DNA of 64,000 nucleotides, taken from contig JANRID010000040.1 of NCBI GenBank assembly GCA_033765305.1, positions 1-64,000 on the forward strand, in the 5' to 3' direction. The notes under the pieces are model-generated. The model was not told the origin of the DNA, did no database searches, and worked only from the letters and a program-made list of their open reading frames with translations. Numbering within the stretch: position 1 is the stretch's first letter; every line of letters starts with the position of its first letter. The DNA is from RDXT01 sp033765305 (GTDB lineage: Bacteria; Bacteroidota; Bacteroidia; J057). The position numbers and the translations under genes are program-made. Positions 52,969-60,625 of this stretch are shown one piece after another.

Positions 52969-53002
52969 CAAACGGCCCGGAGCTATGCTCCCGGGCCGTT
53001 TG
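52969..53002 (+). terminator. Terminator after susD
   Basis: A perfect 12-bp stem CAAACGGCCCGG/CCGGGCCGTTTG with a 10-base loop that can itself pair (AGC/GCT). The T-run is short (TTT inside the right arm). Confidence 0.8.
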
Positions 53003-53042
53003 GCCTATCCGGTGCCTCCGAAGGGCGCAGGCCAATTCTGAT

Positions 53043-53058
53043 CTCCACTTTTTCCCAC
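53043..53058 (-). promoter_or_regulatory. Distal pair of MraZ-type boxes on the minus strand
   Basis: The minus strand reads GTGGGAAAAAGTGGAG: two GTGG(G/A) boxes exactly 10 bases apart, as in the main array but in the opposite orientation and about 245 bases upstream of it. It may be a second contact for MraZ, allowing a loop. Chance is possible. Confidence 0.4.
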
Positions 53059-53240
53059 ATGCCCTGCCAGTTCAGGTTTGCATTGACCAATGTCTTGATT
53101 TACAGAGCTGACCGAAGAGCTTCCTAGCCTCGCACACGGCAGCAGCGCTGAAAGGCCAACGAAACTTCCCGCCAAAATTGGCTATTGGAATGAGATTGCT
53201 GCAAAGCGGCTGAGATTTTTATAAAAATTTTGATCAAAAA

Positions 53241-53272
53241 TTTGGGAATTTCAACTAATAATTTTAGAATTG
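53241..53272 (+). promoter_or_regulatory. mraZp: Promoter of the dcw cluster
   Basis: TTTG at 53241-53244, a 20-bp spacer and TAGAATTG at 53265-53272, one mismatch from TAnnTTTG. The start site would be near 53279, which places all five MraZ boxes in the transcribed leader. An AT-rich palindrome abuts it upstream. Confidence 0.65.
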
Positions 53273-53301
53273 CATGTGAAACACCCCTGCTGCTGGGAAA
53301 A

Positions 53302-53359
53302 GTGGGAGGATGTGGAAAAAATCATTCAAAAAAAGTGGGAGAAAGTGGGAGAAAGTGGA
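53302..53359 (+). promoter_or_regulatory. Array of five MraZ-binding boxes
   Basis: GTGG(G)A boxes begin at 53302, 53312, 53335, 53345 and 53355, thus spaced 10, 23, 10 and 10 bases. The last three sit in AAAGTGGGAG-type repeats. MraZ is known to bind direct repeats of TGGG-type boxes in front of its own gene with one-turn spacing, so this is a strong match to an autoregulatory operator. Confidence 0.85.
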
Positions 53360-53400
53360 GCTTTTTGTATAGCTTTACATTGGGAATAGAAGTATGACCC

Positions 53401-53880
53401 GTGCTGGCACTGATAGGCGAATATGACTGCAAACTGGACTCGAAGGGGCGTTTCCTGATGCCCGCGGGTCTTAGGAAGCAGTTGCCTGAGGACCAGCAGA
53501 ATGAGTTCATTGTCAATCGGGGATTGGACAAGTGTCTGGTGCTGTATCCCATCTCGGTATGGGAGCAGGAGCTGGAGCGCATCCAGTCGCGGAATCAGTA
53601 TGTGCGCAAGAACCGGGCGTTCACCCGCATGTTCCTCAATGGCGCCACCCGTGTCGAGCTCGACAGCAGCGGGCGGGTATTGCTCCCGAAGCGCCTGATG
53701 GAGTATGCCGGTCTGGACAAGGACCTGATGCTCGTGCCGCAGATCGACAAGGTTGAAATCTGGGATCAGGCAGCCTACGACAAGTGGATGCAGGAGCCGG
53801 ACTACGACTTTGAAAAGCTGGCCGAAGAGGTGATGGCAGGTTTGCCGGACAGCGACGAGGACGAGGGCGGCGACGCATGA
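53401..53880 (+). CDS. mraZ: Transcriptional regulator MraZ
   Basis: 159 residues from a GTG start at 53401; the ATG a few bases upstream is out of frame, and LIGEYDCKLDSKGRFLMPAGLRKQL begins exactly at the family start. Two SpoVT/AbrB-like halves are visible, the second at KNRAFTRMFLNGATRVELDSSGRVLLPKRL. MraZ forms a ring and represses the dcw promoter by binding the boxes at 53302-53359. The acidic C-terminal tail (DSDEDEGGDA) is longer than in E. coli. The stop overlaps the rsmH start (ATGA). Confidence 0.95.
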   Translation: MLALIGEYDCKLDSKGRFLMPAGLRKQLPEDQQNEFIVNRGLDKCLVLYPISVWEQELERIQSRNQYVRKNRAFTRMFLNGATRVELDSSGRVLLPKRLMEYAGLDKDLMLVPQIDKVEIWDQAAYDKWMQEPDYDFEKLAEEVMAGLPDSDEDEGGDA

Positions 53881-54779
53881 GCAGCGGATACCATACGCCG
53901 GTGCTCCTGGAGCCCGCGCTGGAGCTGCTCGATGTGAAGCCTGGCGGCACGTATGTGGATGCCACCTTCGGCGGCGGCGGCCACAGCCGTGCGATCCTGA
54001 GCCGGCTCGGCGAGGGGCGCCTCCTGGCGTTCGACCGCGATCCGGATGCCGCGCTCAACCGGCCTGCGGACAGCCGCCTGCTTTGGGCTGCGGCTGATTT
54101 CGCCCAGCTGGAAGCCGAGCTTCACCGCCACGGCATCGCAGCGGTCGACGGCATCCTGGCGGATCTCGGCGTTTCGTCGCATCAGTTCGATACGCCGGAG
54201 CGCGGATTCAGCTTCCGCTTCGACGCGCCGCTGGATATGCGCATGAGCCCCCTGCAGGAACTGACTGCGGCAGATCTGGTCAACACCTTGGAGGAAGACC
54301 GGCTCTACCGCCTGCTCCGCGACCTGGGGGAGGTGGAAAACGCCCGCAAAGCCGCCGGCGCCATTCTGCAGGCGCGCGCGCGCAGCGCCATCCGCACCAC
54401 TGCCGGCCTGAAGCTCGCGCTGGAGCCCTGCCTCCCGCCGAAAGGGCAGGCCAAGTATCTCGCGCAGGTCTTCCAGGCCCTCCGCATCGTCGTCAATGGC
54501 GAGCTGGATTCGCTCAAGACCTTGCTGCTCAGTGCACTCAAGGTGACGGCACCTGGCGCGCGGGTGGTGGTGATCGCCTATCATTCCCTCGAAGACCGCC
54601 TGGTCAAGCACTTCCTGCGCACCGGCAACTTCGAGGACCGCGAGGAGAAAGACCTGTATGGCAATTCCCTCTCGCCCTGGCGGCTACTGACCCGAAAGGC
54701 CATCCAGCCTCCGGAAGACGAAGTGCAGGCCAACCCCCGCGCCCGCAGCGCCCGCCTCCGGGCTGCCGAACGGCGATGA
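53877..54779 (+). CDS. rsmH: 16S rRNA (cytosine-1402-N4)-methyltransferase
   Basis: 300 residues, the normal length for RsmH (MraW). It N4-methylates C1402 in the ribosomal P site using SAM. Visible motifs: YHTPVLLEPALELL at the start, SAM-site VDATFGGGGHSRAIL near 28, ILADLGVSSHQFD near 93, RGFSFRFDAPLDMRM near 108, and VVIAYHSLEDRLVK near 235. It overlaps mraZ by four bases. Confidence 0.97.
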   Translation: MSSGYHTPVLLEPALELLDVKPGGTYVDATFGGGGHSRAILSRLGEGRLLAFDRDPDAALNRPADSRLLWAAADFAQLEAELHRHGIAAVDGILADLGVSSHQFDTPERGFSFRFDAPLDMRMSPLQELTAADLVNTLEEDRLYRLLRDLGEVENARKAAGAILQARARSAIRTTAGLKLALEPCLPPKGQAKYLAQVFQALRIVVNGELDSLKTLLLSALKVTAPGARVVVIAYHSLEDRLVKHFLRTGNFEDREEKDLYGNSLSPWRLLTRKAIQPPEDEVQANPRARSARLRAAERR

Positions 54780-54783
54780 CCCG

Positions 54784-55434
54784 ATGCCCCCGGTTCCGCA
54801 AGGGACCTCCGAGATACCTGATGCCAGACCGCAGCCTGACAGTTTTCATTTCAACGTTCATCCCATGCCAATGCGCATGATCAACAGAACCCCTAACGGT
54901 AAAGCGGCTGTCCCGGCCGCTGCTGCCGCTGCGGGAAAACGAAAAGGGCTCTCCGTCCGCAAAGTGGACGATTATCTCCGCTTTTCGTTTTTTCTGGTGC
55001 TCATCGGGATGGGATACATCTGGAATTCCTACCAGGCCGAGCGGCAGATCAAGCGGATGGAAGGCTACGAAAAAGAGGTAAAAAGCCTGAAATCCCGATT
55101 CCTGCTCCAGCAGGCTACCCTCAACGCGGGCACCCGCTATTCTGAAATCCGCCAGTGGGCGGATACCCTCGGCCTCCAGGCCTCCCGCGAACCGGCCTAC
55201 CGCCTCGTCCGCGGACTCGATATGCCCCTCAGCCGCCTCGATGTGCCGGTGCGCAATCCGCTCCAGCGCTTCGAGGAGATCGCGCCCGACTCCCTCCCGG
55301 CCCCTGTGCCGGATGCCGATACCCTGTTCCCGGATTCGCTTCTGCTGGCCGACTCGCTGTATGCCCGGCCTGCCGCAGCAGATCCCAGCCTGCGCGCACC
55401 TGCTCCCGTTCCTCCCCGGACCCCAACTCCGTAA
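54784..55434 (+). CDS. ftsL: FtsL-like cell-division membrane protein
   Basis: 216 residues as drawn; internal ATGs at 54865, 54871 and 54877 are also plausible starts, the last giving 185 residues. A basic N-terminal part (KRKGLSVRKVDDYLRF) leads into one membrane helix (FSFFLVLIGMGYIW) and a periplasmic coiled-coil (QAERQIKRMEGYEKEVKSLKS). FtsL joins FtsQ, FtsB and FtsW/FtsI to set off septal wall synthesis. It is longer than most FtsL because of an Asp/Pro-rich tail of about 85 residues with no fold evident. Position between rsmH and ftsI is diagnostic. Confidence 0.82.
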   Translation: MPPVPQGTSEIPDARPQPDSFHFNVHPMPMRMINRTPNGKAAVPAAAAAAGKRKGLSVRKVDDYLRFSFFLVLIGMGYIWNSYQAERQIKRMEGYEKEVKSLKSRFLLQQATLNAGTRYSEIRQWADTLGLQASREPAYRLVRGLDMPLSRLDVPVRNPLQRFEEIAPDSLPAPVPDADTLFPDSLLLADSLYARPAAADPSLRAPAPVPPRTPTP

Positions 55435-55489
55435 CTGCTTCCGCCGCCCCCATTTCTTCCCTCCTTGCTCCTGCTGATCTTTCCTGTAC

Positions 55490-55514
55490 ACACGAGGGGG
55501 TAATCCCCTGGTGT
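55490..55514 (+). other. Hairpin in the ftsL-ftsI gap
   Basis: ACACGAGGGG pairs with CCCCTGGTGT around the loop GTAAT, ten pairs with one mismatch. It stands 31 bases before the ftsI ATG and has no T-run. It may modulate message stability inside the operon. Confidence 0.4.
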
Positions 55515-55545
55515 ATTTGGCATTCTCTACGACAGGCTCGAAACA

Positions 55546-57690
55546 ATGAAAACTGCCAGACCTGCACACCGGAACAGCAAGCCCGGAACCTTTGCCACCC
55601 GGATGGTGTCCGACCGCATCCTGCGGAGGGTCTATATCCTGTTTGGACTGTTTATTCTCTTCAGCGCAGCCATTGTCTTCCGAATCCTCTCCCTTCAGCT
55701 CAATAAAAGCCGGTGGGTGCAGCAGGAAATGGAAGAGCAGGTGTTCTTCAAGCGGCTCGAGGCCGACCGCGGCAATATCCTCTCCGCCGAAGGCGCTATT
55801 CTGGCTGCCAGCCTGCCGTTCTACCGCATCGCGCTGGATCCTACCCGCATCGACACGGCCCGTGTCCCTAATTTTCAGGATTCTCTCTATACCCTCGCCG
55901 CCAACCTGACGACCCATTTCGACGCGCCGGAAGACCGTGATACCCTCCTCTATATCAGCCGGATCCGCGAAGCCATCCTCAAAGGCGACCGCCACATCTA
56001 CCTCACCCGCAAGAAGCTGAACTTCAAAGAGCTGGAAATGGCCCGGCAATGGCCTATCCTCTCCTGGGGCCGCTACCAGGGCGGCTTTATCGTGGAGCGC
56101 CTCGAAAATGAACGCTTCTATCCGATGGGCGATCTGGCCCGGATTACCCTGGGCCGGCTTTCGAGCGACTCTTCCGAGCGCAGGGGCATCGAGCATTCCT
56201 TCGATACGCCGCTCCGCGGCGCTGACGGGTACTTCCTCGCACAGAAAGTTGTCGGCGATTCGTATGTCCCGCTCACCGAATACGGCCAGCAGATGGCTAC
56301 CGACGGCTATGATGTGGTAACCACCCTCGATCTGGATATGCAGGACATTGTGTCGGCCGCACTGAAGCAAGGGGTGCAGGAAAACCAGGCCCAGTTCGGC
56401 ACGGCGATCCTCATCGAGGTGGCAACCGGCCAGGTCAAGGCGGTTGCCAACTATCCGGAGGCGTATAACTATGCCTACGCCATGCAGGTGGAGCCGGGCT
56501 CGACGTTTAAAACCGTCTCGGCCGCTGCCCTCATGGAAGATGGCTTCGTGGATGTCTGCGATACCATCGATACCGGAAACGGCACCATCCGCTACGGAGA
56601 GCAGGAAATCTCCGACAGCGGTATCCGCCTCGGCAAGACAGAATTCCAGAAAGTATTTGCCTATTCGAGCAACGTCGGGATTTCCAAGACGGTGAACGAG
56701 TACTACGCCCGCACGCCGGAATGCTACATGGAGCATCTGAAAAACTTCGGATTCTCCGATGTCATGAACACCCAGCTCAAAGGCGAGCCGGCACCCCAGA
56801 TGATTCGTCCCGAAGACCCGGACTGGACGGTGGCTACGCTGCCGTCGCTCTCCTACGGCTACTCGATCCGGGTGACGCCGATGCAGATGGCAGCCTTTTA
56901 CAACGGCATCGCCAACCGCGGCCGCCTGATGCGTCCCTATGTCGTGCAGGAAATCCGCGACGATGCGCGCGTCATCGAACGCTTCGGCCCAGAAGTCATC
57001 AACGCGCAGATGTGCTCCCCCCAGACGGCTGTCCGGGTGCGCGAAATGATGAAAGGCGTCACCGAATACGGTACCGCCGCCTCCGCGTTCCGGGGGCTGC
57101 CCTTCAGCGTGGCCGGCAAAACGGGCACCGCCCGCAAGGTGGAGGAAGGCGTAGGCTATGTGAAAAAATACCGGGCCTCGTTTGGCGGATTTTTCCCTGC
57201 GGACAATCCCCGCTTCACGCTCTACATCATGCTCGAAGAGCCGATCGGCAGCTATATCTCCGGCGGTACGGTGGCCGCGCCGATCTTCCGGCGGATCGCC
57301 GAAGAAATCTACCGCATCGACTCGGATCTTGCCCGGCCGCCGGCAGACAAATCGGGGCGGCCCGGCTCCAAGCCCAGCCTGCGTACGGTGCACGCGCCCA
57401 GCGCGCAGGAGGTATTTGCAGCGCTCGATATTCCGAGCGCAGCCTTCCCCGCTGGCAGCCAGTGGGTCAGCGGCCAGTCCAACGGCCACCAGGTCAATGT
57501 GGCAGAATACAGCGTCAAGGAGCAGACTGTGCCCAATCTCCGGGGCATGACTTCCCGAGACGCAGTCTATATGCTCGAAAATATGGGGGTGAAAGTTGAG
57601 CTCAGGGGAACCGGCAGGGTGCGGGCGCAGTCGCTTATGCCCGGGCACCGGATCCCGCCAGGATCGACTGTTGTCCTGTTTCTTGGATAA
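55546..57690 (+). CDS. ftsI: Penicillin-binding protein, division transpeptidase FtsI (PBP3 type) with PASTA domain
   Basis: 714 residues. Membrane anchor at about 27-50, a pedestal domain with RLEADRGNILSAEG near 70, and a transpeptidase domain with the three active-site motifs S319-T-F-K322, S374-S-N376 and K525-T-G. The C-terminal 60 residues form a PASTA domain (VPNLRGMTSRDAVYMLENMGVKVEL). It crosslinks septal peptidoglycan with FtsW. It has no gene overlap with ftsL but is followed closely by murE. Confidence 0.96.
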   Translation: MKTARPAHRNSKPGTFATRMVSDRILRRVYILFGLFILFSAAIVFRILSLQLNKSRWVQQEMEEQVFFKRLEADRGNILSAEGAILAASLPFYRIALDPTRIDTARVPNFQDSLYTLAANLTTHFDAPEDRDTLLYISRIREAILKGDRHIYLTRKKLNFKELEMARQWPILSWGRYQGGFIVERLENERFYPMGDLARITLGRLSSDSSERRGIEHSFDTPLRGADGYFLAQKVVGDSYVPLTEYGQQMATDGYDVVTTLDLDMQDIVSAALKQGVQENQAQFGTAILIEVATGQVKAVANYPEAYNYAYAMQVEPGSTFKTVSAAALMEDGFVDVCDTIDTGNGTIRYGEQEISDSGIRLGKTEFQKVFAYSSNVGISKTVNEYYARTPECYMEHLKNFGFSDVMNTQLKGEPAPQMIRPEDPDWTVATLPSLSYGYSIRVTPMQMAAFYNGIANRGRLMRPYVVQEIRDDARVIERFGPEVINAQMCSPQTAVRVREMMKGVTEYGTAASAFRGLPFSVAGKTGTARKVEEGVGYVKKYRASFGGFFPADNPRFTLYIMLEEPIGSYISGGTVAAPIFRRIAEEIYRIDSDLARPPADKSGRPGSKPSLRTVHAPSAQEVFAALDIPSAAFPAGSQWVSGQSNGHQVNVAEYSVKEQTVPNLRGMTSRDAVYMLENMGVKVELRGTGRVRAQSLMPGHRIPPGSTVVLFLG

Positions 57691-57715
57691 GTATCAGATT
57701 TTCAACAATATACAG

Positions 57716-59173
57716 GTGCTTCTTTCTTCCGTCATACACGGCCTTCAGGCCAGGCTGCTCAACAGCAGCCTCGATCCGGACATTCTGGGAATCGAATCCG
57801 ATTCCCGCAATGTACGGCCTGGATTCCTGTTCGTGGCGGTGAAAGGCACCCAGGCGGACGGCCATGCCTATATCGCCCGCGCCATTGAACTCGGGGCGGC
57901 TGCTGTGATGGCGGAAACCCTGCCGGAGCCGCTGCCGGAAGGCGTTGCATGGATCCGCTCCAGTTCCACCAGGCAGGACTTGGGCCTCGCGCTCGCCAAT
58001 TTCTATGAACATCCGGCCCGGGACCTCCAGGTCTGCGGCGTGACCGGTACCAATGGCAAGACGACAGTCGCTACCCTGCTGTATCAGCTGTTTACGGCGC
58101 TGGGCTACCGCTGCGGGCTGATCTCGACGGTGTCGTACCGCATCGGTTCCGAAGTGCTGCCTTCCACCCATACCACGCCGGACGCCGTGCAGCTGCACCG
58201 CCTGCTCCACCGCATGCGGGAGTCTGGCTGCACCCACGTGTTTATGGAGGTCAGCAGCCATTCGCTCGATCAGGAGCGGGTTTCCGGGGTGCCCTTCCGG
58301 CTGGGGATGTTCACGAACCTTACCCACGATCACCTGGATTATCATGGCTCCTTTCAGGCGTATCTGCGGGCTAAAAAGCGGCTGTTCGACGGGCTGGCGC
58401 CCGGGTCGGCTGCCATTGTCAACACCGACGACCGCAACGGGCTGGTCATGGTCCAGAATACGCAGGCGCGTGTGCGGACCTATGCGCTGAAGCATGCCGC
58501 AGATTACCGGGCCCGCATCATCGAAAACACCCTCGAAGGCCTGCACCTCGATGTGGATGGGCGCGAGGTGTGGTTCCGGCTCGTGGGCAGCTTCAATGCC
58601 TACAACCTGCTGCTGGTCTATGCTGCTGCGGCCGAGCTGGGGGCTGCGCCTGAAGAGGTGCTGCAGGCGATGAGCCTGCTCGAAGGCGCCGAAGGCCGGT
58701 TTCAGCTGATCCGTTCGGCGGGCGGCATGACAGGCATCGTGGACTATGCCCATACGCCGGATGCGCTCGAAAATGTCCTCTACACCATCCGCAATGTCAA
58801 CCAGGGTCAGGCGCATATCCTCACGGTAGTGGGATGCGGCGGCAACCGGGACCGCGAAAAACGGCCCAAGATGGCCAAAATTGCGGCTGAACTCTCCGAT
58901 CAGGTTATTCTGACCTCCGACAACCCCCGCGAAGAAGATCCGCAGGAAATTCTGAACGATATGTGGGCCGGGGTGCCTGCGGAACATCAGCGGAAGACCC
59001 TGATCATCGAAAACCGAAGGGAGGCGATCCGGACTGCATGCCGCCTCGCGCAGGCGCAGGACATCATTCTCGTGGCCGGAAAGGGGCACGAGACCTATCA
59101 GGAAATCCGGGGCGTCCGGCATCCGTTCGACGACCGCGAGCAATTACGTGAAGCGATGCAACCCCAACTCTGA
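57716..59173 (+). CDS. murE: UDP-MurNAc-tripeptide synthetase, meso-diaminopimelate type
   Basis: 485 residues from a GTG start at 57716, which lines up with the family start (LLSSVIHGLQARL). A TTG at 57683 overlapping the ftsI stop, and a TTG at 57596, are open but give an odd leader. It adds meso-diaminopimelate to UDP-MurNAc-L-Ala-D-Glu with ATP. Motifs: ESDSRNVRPGFLFVAVKGTQADGHAY, P-loop GVTGTNGKT near 108, MEVSSHSLDQ near 178, and SDNPREEDP near 401. The DNPR form marks meso-DAP rather than lysine specificity. Confidence 0.96.
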   Translation: MLLSSVIHGLQARLLNSSLDPDILGIESDSRNVRPGFLFVAVKGTQADGHAYIARAIELGAAAVMAETLPEPLPEGVAWIRSSSTRQDLGLALANFYEHPARDLQVCGVTGTNGKTTVATLLYQLFTALGYRCGLISTVSYRIGSEVLPSTHTTPDAVQLHRLLHRMRESGCTHVFMEVSSHSLDQERVSGVPFRLGMFTNLTHDHLDYHGSFQAYLRAKKRLFDGLAPGSAAIVNTDDRNGLVMVQNTQARVRTYALKHAADYRARIIENTLEGLHLDVDGREVWFRLVGSFNAYNLLLVYAAAAELGAAPEEVLQAMSLLEGAEGRFQLIRSAGGMTGIVDYAHTPDALENVLYTIRNVNQGQAHILTVVGCGGNRDREKRPKMAKIAAELSDQVILTSDNPREEDPQEILNDMWAGVPAEHQRKTLIIENRREAIRTACRLAQAQDIILVAGKGHETYQEIRGVRHPFDDREQLREAMQPQL

Positions 59174-59178
59174 CCCGT

Positions 59179-60612
59179 ATGCTCTACCATCTGCTCGACT
59201 GGCTGAATGAAGCGTACAATATTCCCGGTTTCGGGGTCTTCCGGTACATTACGTTCCGGGCGATCCTGTCGATTATTTTTTCGCTGATCATTTCCCTGCT
59301 GATCGGGCGCCGGATTATTGCGCTGCTGCGCAAGAATCTCATCGGAGAGGTAGTCCGCGACGCAAAGCTGGGGCCGGATCATACGTCCAAAGCGGGCACG
59401 CCTACGATGGGCGGCCTGATCATCATCGCCGCCATCGTGGTGCCGACGCTGCTCTGGGCCGATCTGCAGAATGGCTATGTCTGGCTGATCGTCATCGGCA
59501 CGCTGTGGATGGGGCTCATCGGATTTGTGGACGACTACATCAAGGTCTTCCGCAAGGACAAGCGCGGCCTCAAAAGCCGCTTCAAGCTGGCCGGCCAGAT
59601 CGGCCTGGGGCTGATCATCGGGCTGACAATGCTCTTTCATCCGGATTTCATGGGCAGCCGGGCTCATCTCACCCAGCTCAACAAAATCCGCAGCAGCCGC
59701 CTGCTGGAATCCGCAGGCTTCCGCCAGGGCGATGCCTTGGTGGCGCTGAATGGCACACCGTTCTCCAGCCCGCCCGACGGCGACCTGTACGACCGCATTG
59801 CTACCTATTCCCTGCGCCGCGACCTCGGGGACCAGGTCGTGCAGCTGACCCTCGAAATTCCCCAGCCAGACCGCAAGCGCATTGCCAGTGAGCTGTTTGG
59901 CCCTAAGGACCAGAGCTTTATCTATATCACCGATTTTCCCTTCTTCAAAAATTACGTATTCGATTACTCCAAGGTAGCCCTGCTGCGGGACCTGATTCCG
60001 GGCGAAATCCTCGGCAGGATCATCTACCTCCTCATGGTGATCTTCATCGTGACCGCCGTCTCAAACGGCGTCAACCTGACGGACGGGCTCGATGGCCTGG
60101 CCGCCGGCACAACGGCCATCGTAGGCGCCGGGCTGGGGGTGTTTGCCTATGTGTCTGGCAACCATATTTTCTCCAACTACCTCAATATCACCTATATCCC
60201 CCTCTCTGCAGAGCTGCTGATCTACACAGCGGCGCTGGTGGGCGGATGCCTGGGCTTTCTTTGGTACAATACCTTCCCCGCCCAGGTCTTCATGGGCGAT
60301 ACCGGCAGCCTGGCGCTCGGCGGGGCCGTAGGCATCATGGCGCTGATGGTGAAGAAGGAGCTGCTGCTCCCCATTCTGTGCGGGATCTACTTCGCCGAAT
60401 CGCTGTCCGTGATCCTGCAGGTATCCTGGTTCAAATATCTCAAACGCCGCAAAGGCCTCGAATATGCCCAGCAGCATCGCCTGTTCCGGATGTCGCCCCT
60501 GCATCACCACTTTGAAAAAGGCGGCATGCACGAAGCGAAGGTCACGATGCGCTTCATGATCGTAGCCATCTTTCTCGTGCTTGTCGCATTCGCCACCTTA
60601 AAACTCAGATAA
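59179..60612 (+). CDS. mraY: Phospho-N-acetylmuramoyl-pentapeptide transferase MraY with a periplasmic PDZ-like insert
   Basis: 477 residues, against about 360 in E. coli and, as I recall, about 420 in Bacteroides. It transfers phospho-MurNAc-pentapeptide to undecaprenyl phosphate to make lipid I. Catalytic motifs are intact: TPTMGG near 74, IGFVDDYIKV at 114-123 and NLTDGLDGLAAG at 299-310, with GDTGSLALGG and LMSPLHHH-like MSPLHHHFEKGG later. Between helix 4 and helix 5 (about residues 164-246, bases 59668-59916) stands an insert with SRLLESAGFRQGDALVALNG and a later strand DQVVQLTLEI, the pattern of a PDZ domain. By the topology of the enzyme this loop faces the periplasm. Confidence 0.93.
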   Translation: MLYHLLDWLNEAYNIPGFGVFRYITFRAILSIIFSLIISLLIGRRIIALLRKNLIGEVVRDAKLGPDHTSKAGTPTMGGLIIIAAIVVPTLLWADLQNGYVWLIVIGTLWMGLIGFVDDYIKVFRKDKRGLKSRFKLAGQIGLGLIIGLTMLFHPDFMGSRAHLTQLNKIRSSRLLESAGFRQGDALVALNGTPFSSPPDGDLYDRIATYSLRRDLGDQVVQLTLEIPQPDRKRIASELFGPKDQSFIYITDFPFFKNYVFDYSKVALLRDLIPGEILGRIIYLLMVIFIVTAVSNGVNLTDGLDGLAAGTTAIVGAGLGVFAYVSGNHIFSNYLNITYIPLSAELLIYTAALVGGCLGFLWYNTFPAQVFMGDTGSLALGGAVGIMALMVKKELLLPILCGIYFAESLSVILQVSWFKYLKRRKGLEYAQQHRLFRMSPLHHHFEKGGMHEAKVTMRFMIVAIFLVLVAFATLKLR

Positions 60613-60625
60613 TCCACTCAATACC

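Larger units (their letters stand above)
52938..53400. other. Intergenic region between the glycan locus and the dcw cluster
   Basis: 463 bp without a gene. In order it holds the susD terminator, a distal MraZ-box pair, 150 bases with no clear feature, an AT-rich block with TTTTGATCAAAA (perfect palindrome, 53228-53239) just before the promoter, and the MraZ-box array in the mraZ leader. Confidence 0.8.

Noticed and set aside
54604..57648. Open frame of 1014 codons on the minus strand, antisense to rsmH, ftsL and ftsI
   Set aside because: Runs across three conserved genes and shows no domain; product of base composition.
57596..57715. Longer murE starting from TTG at 57596 or 57683
   Set aside because: The family start matches the GTG at 57716; the extra leader overlaps ftsI and is not homologous.
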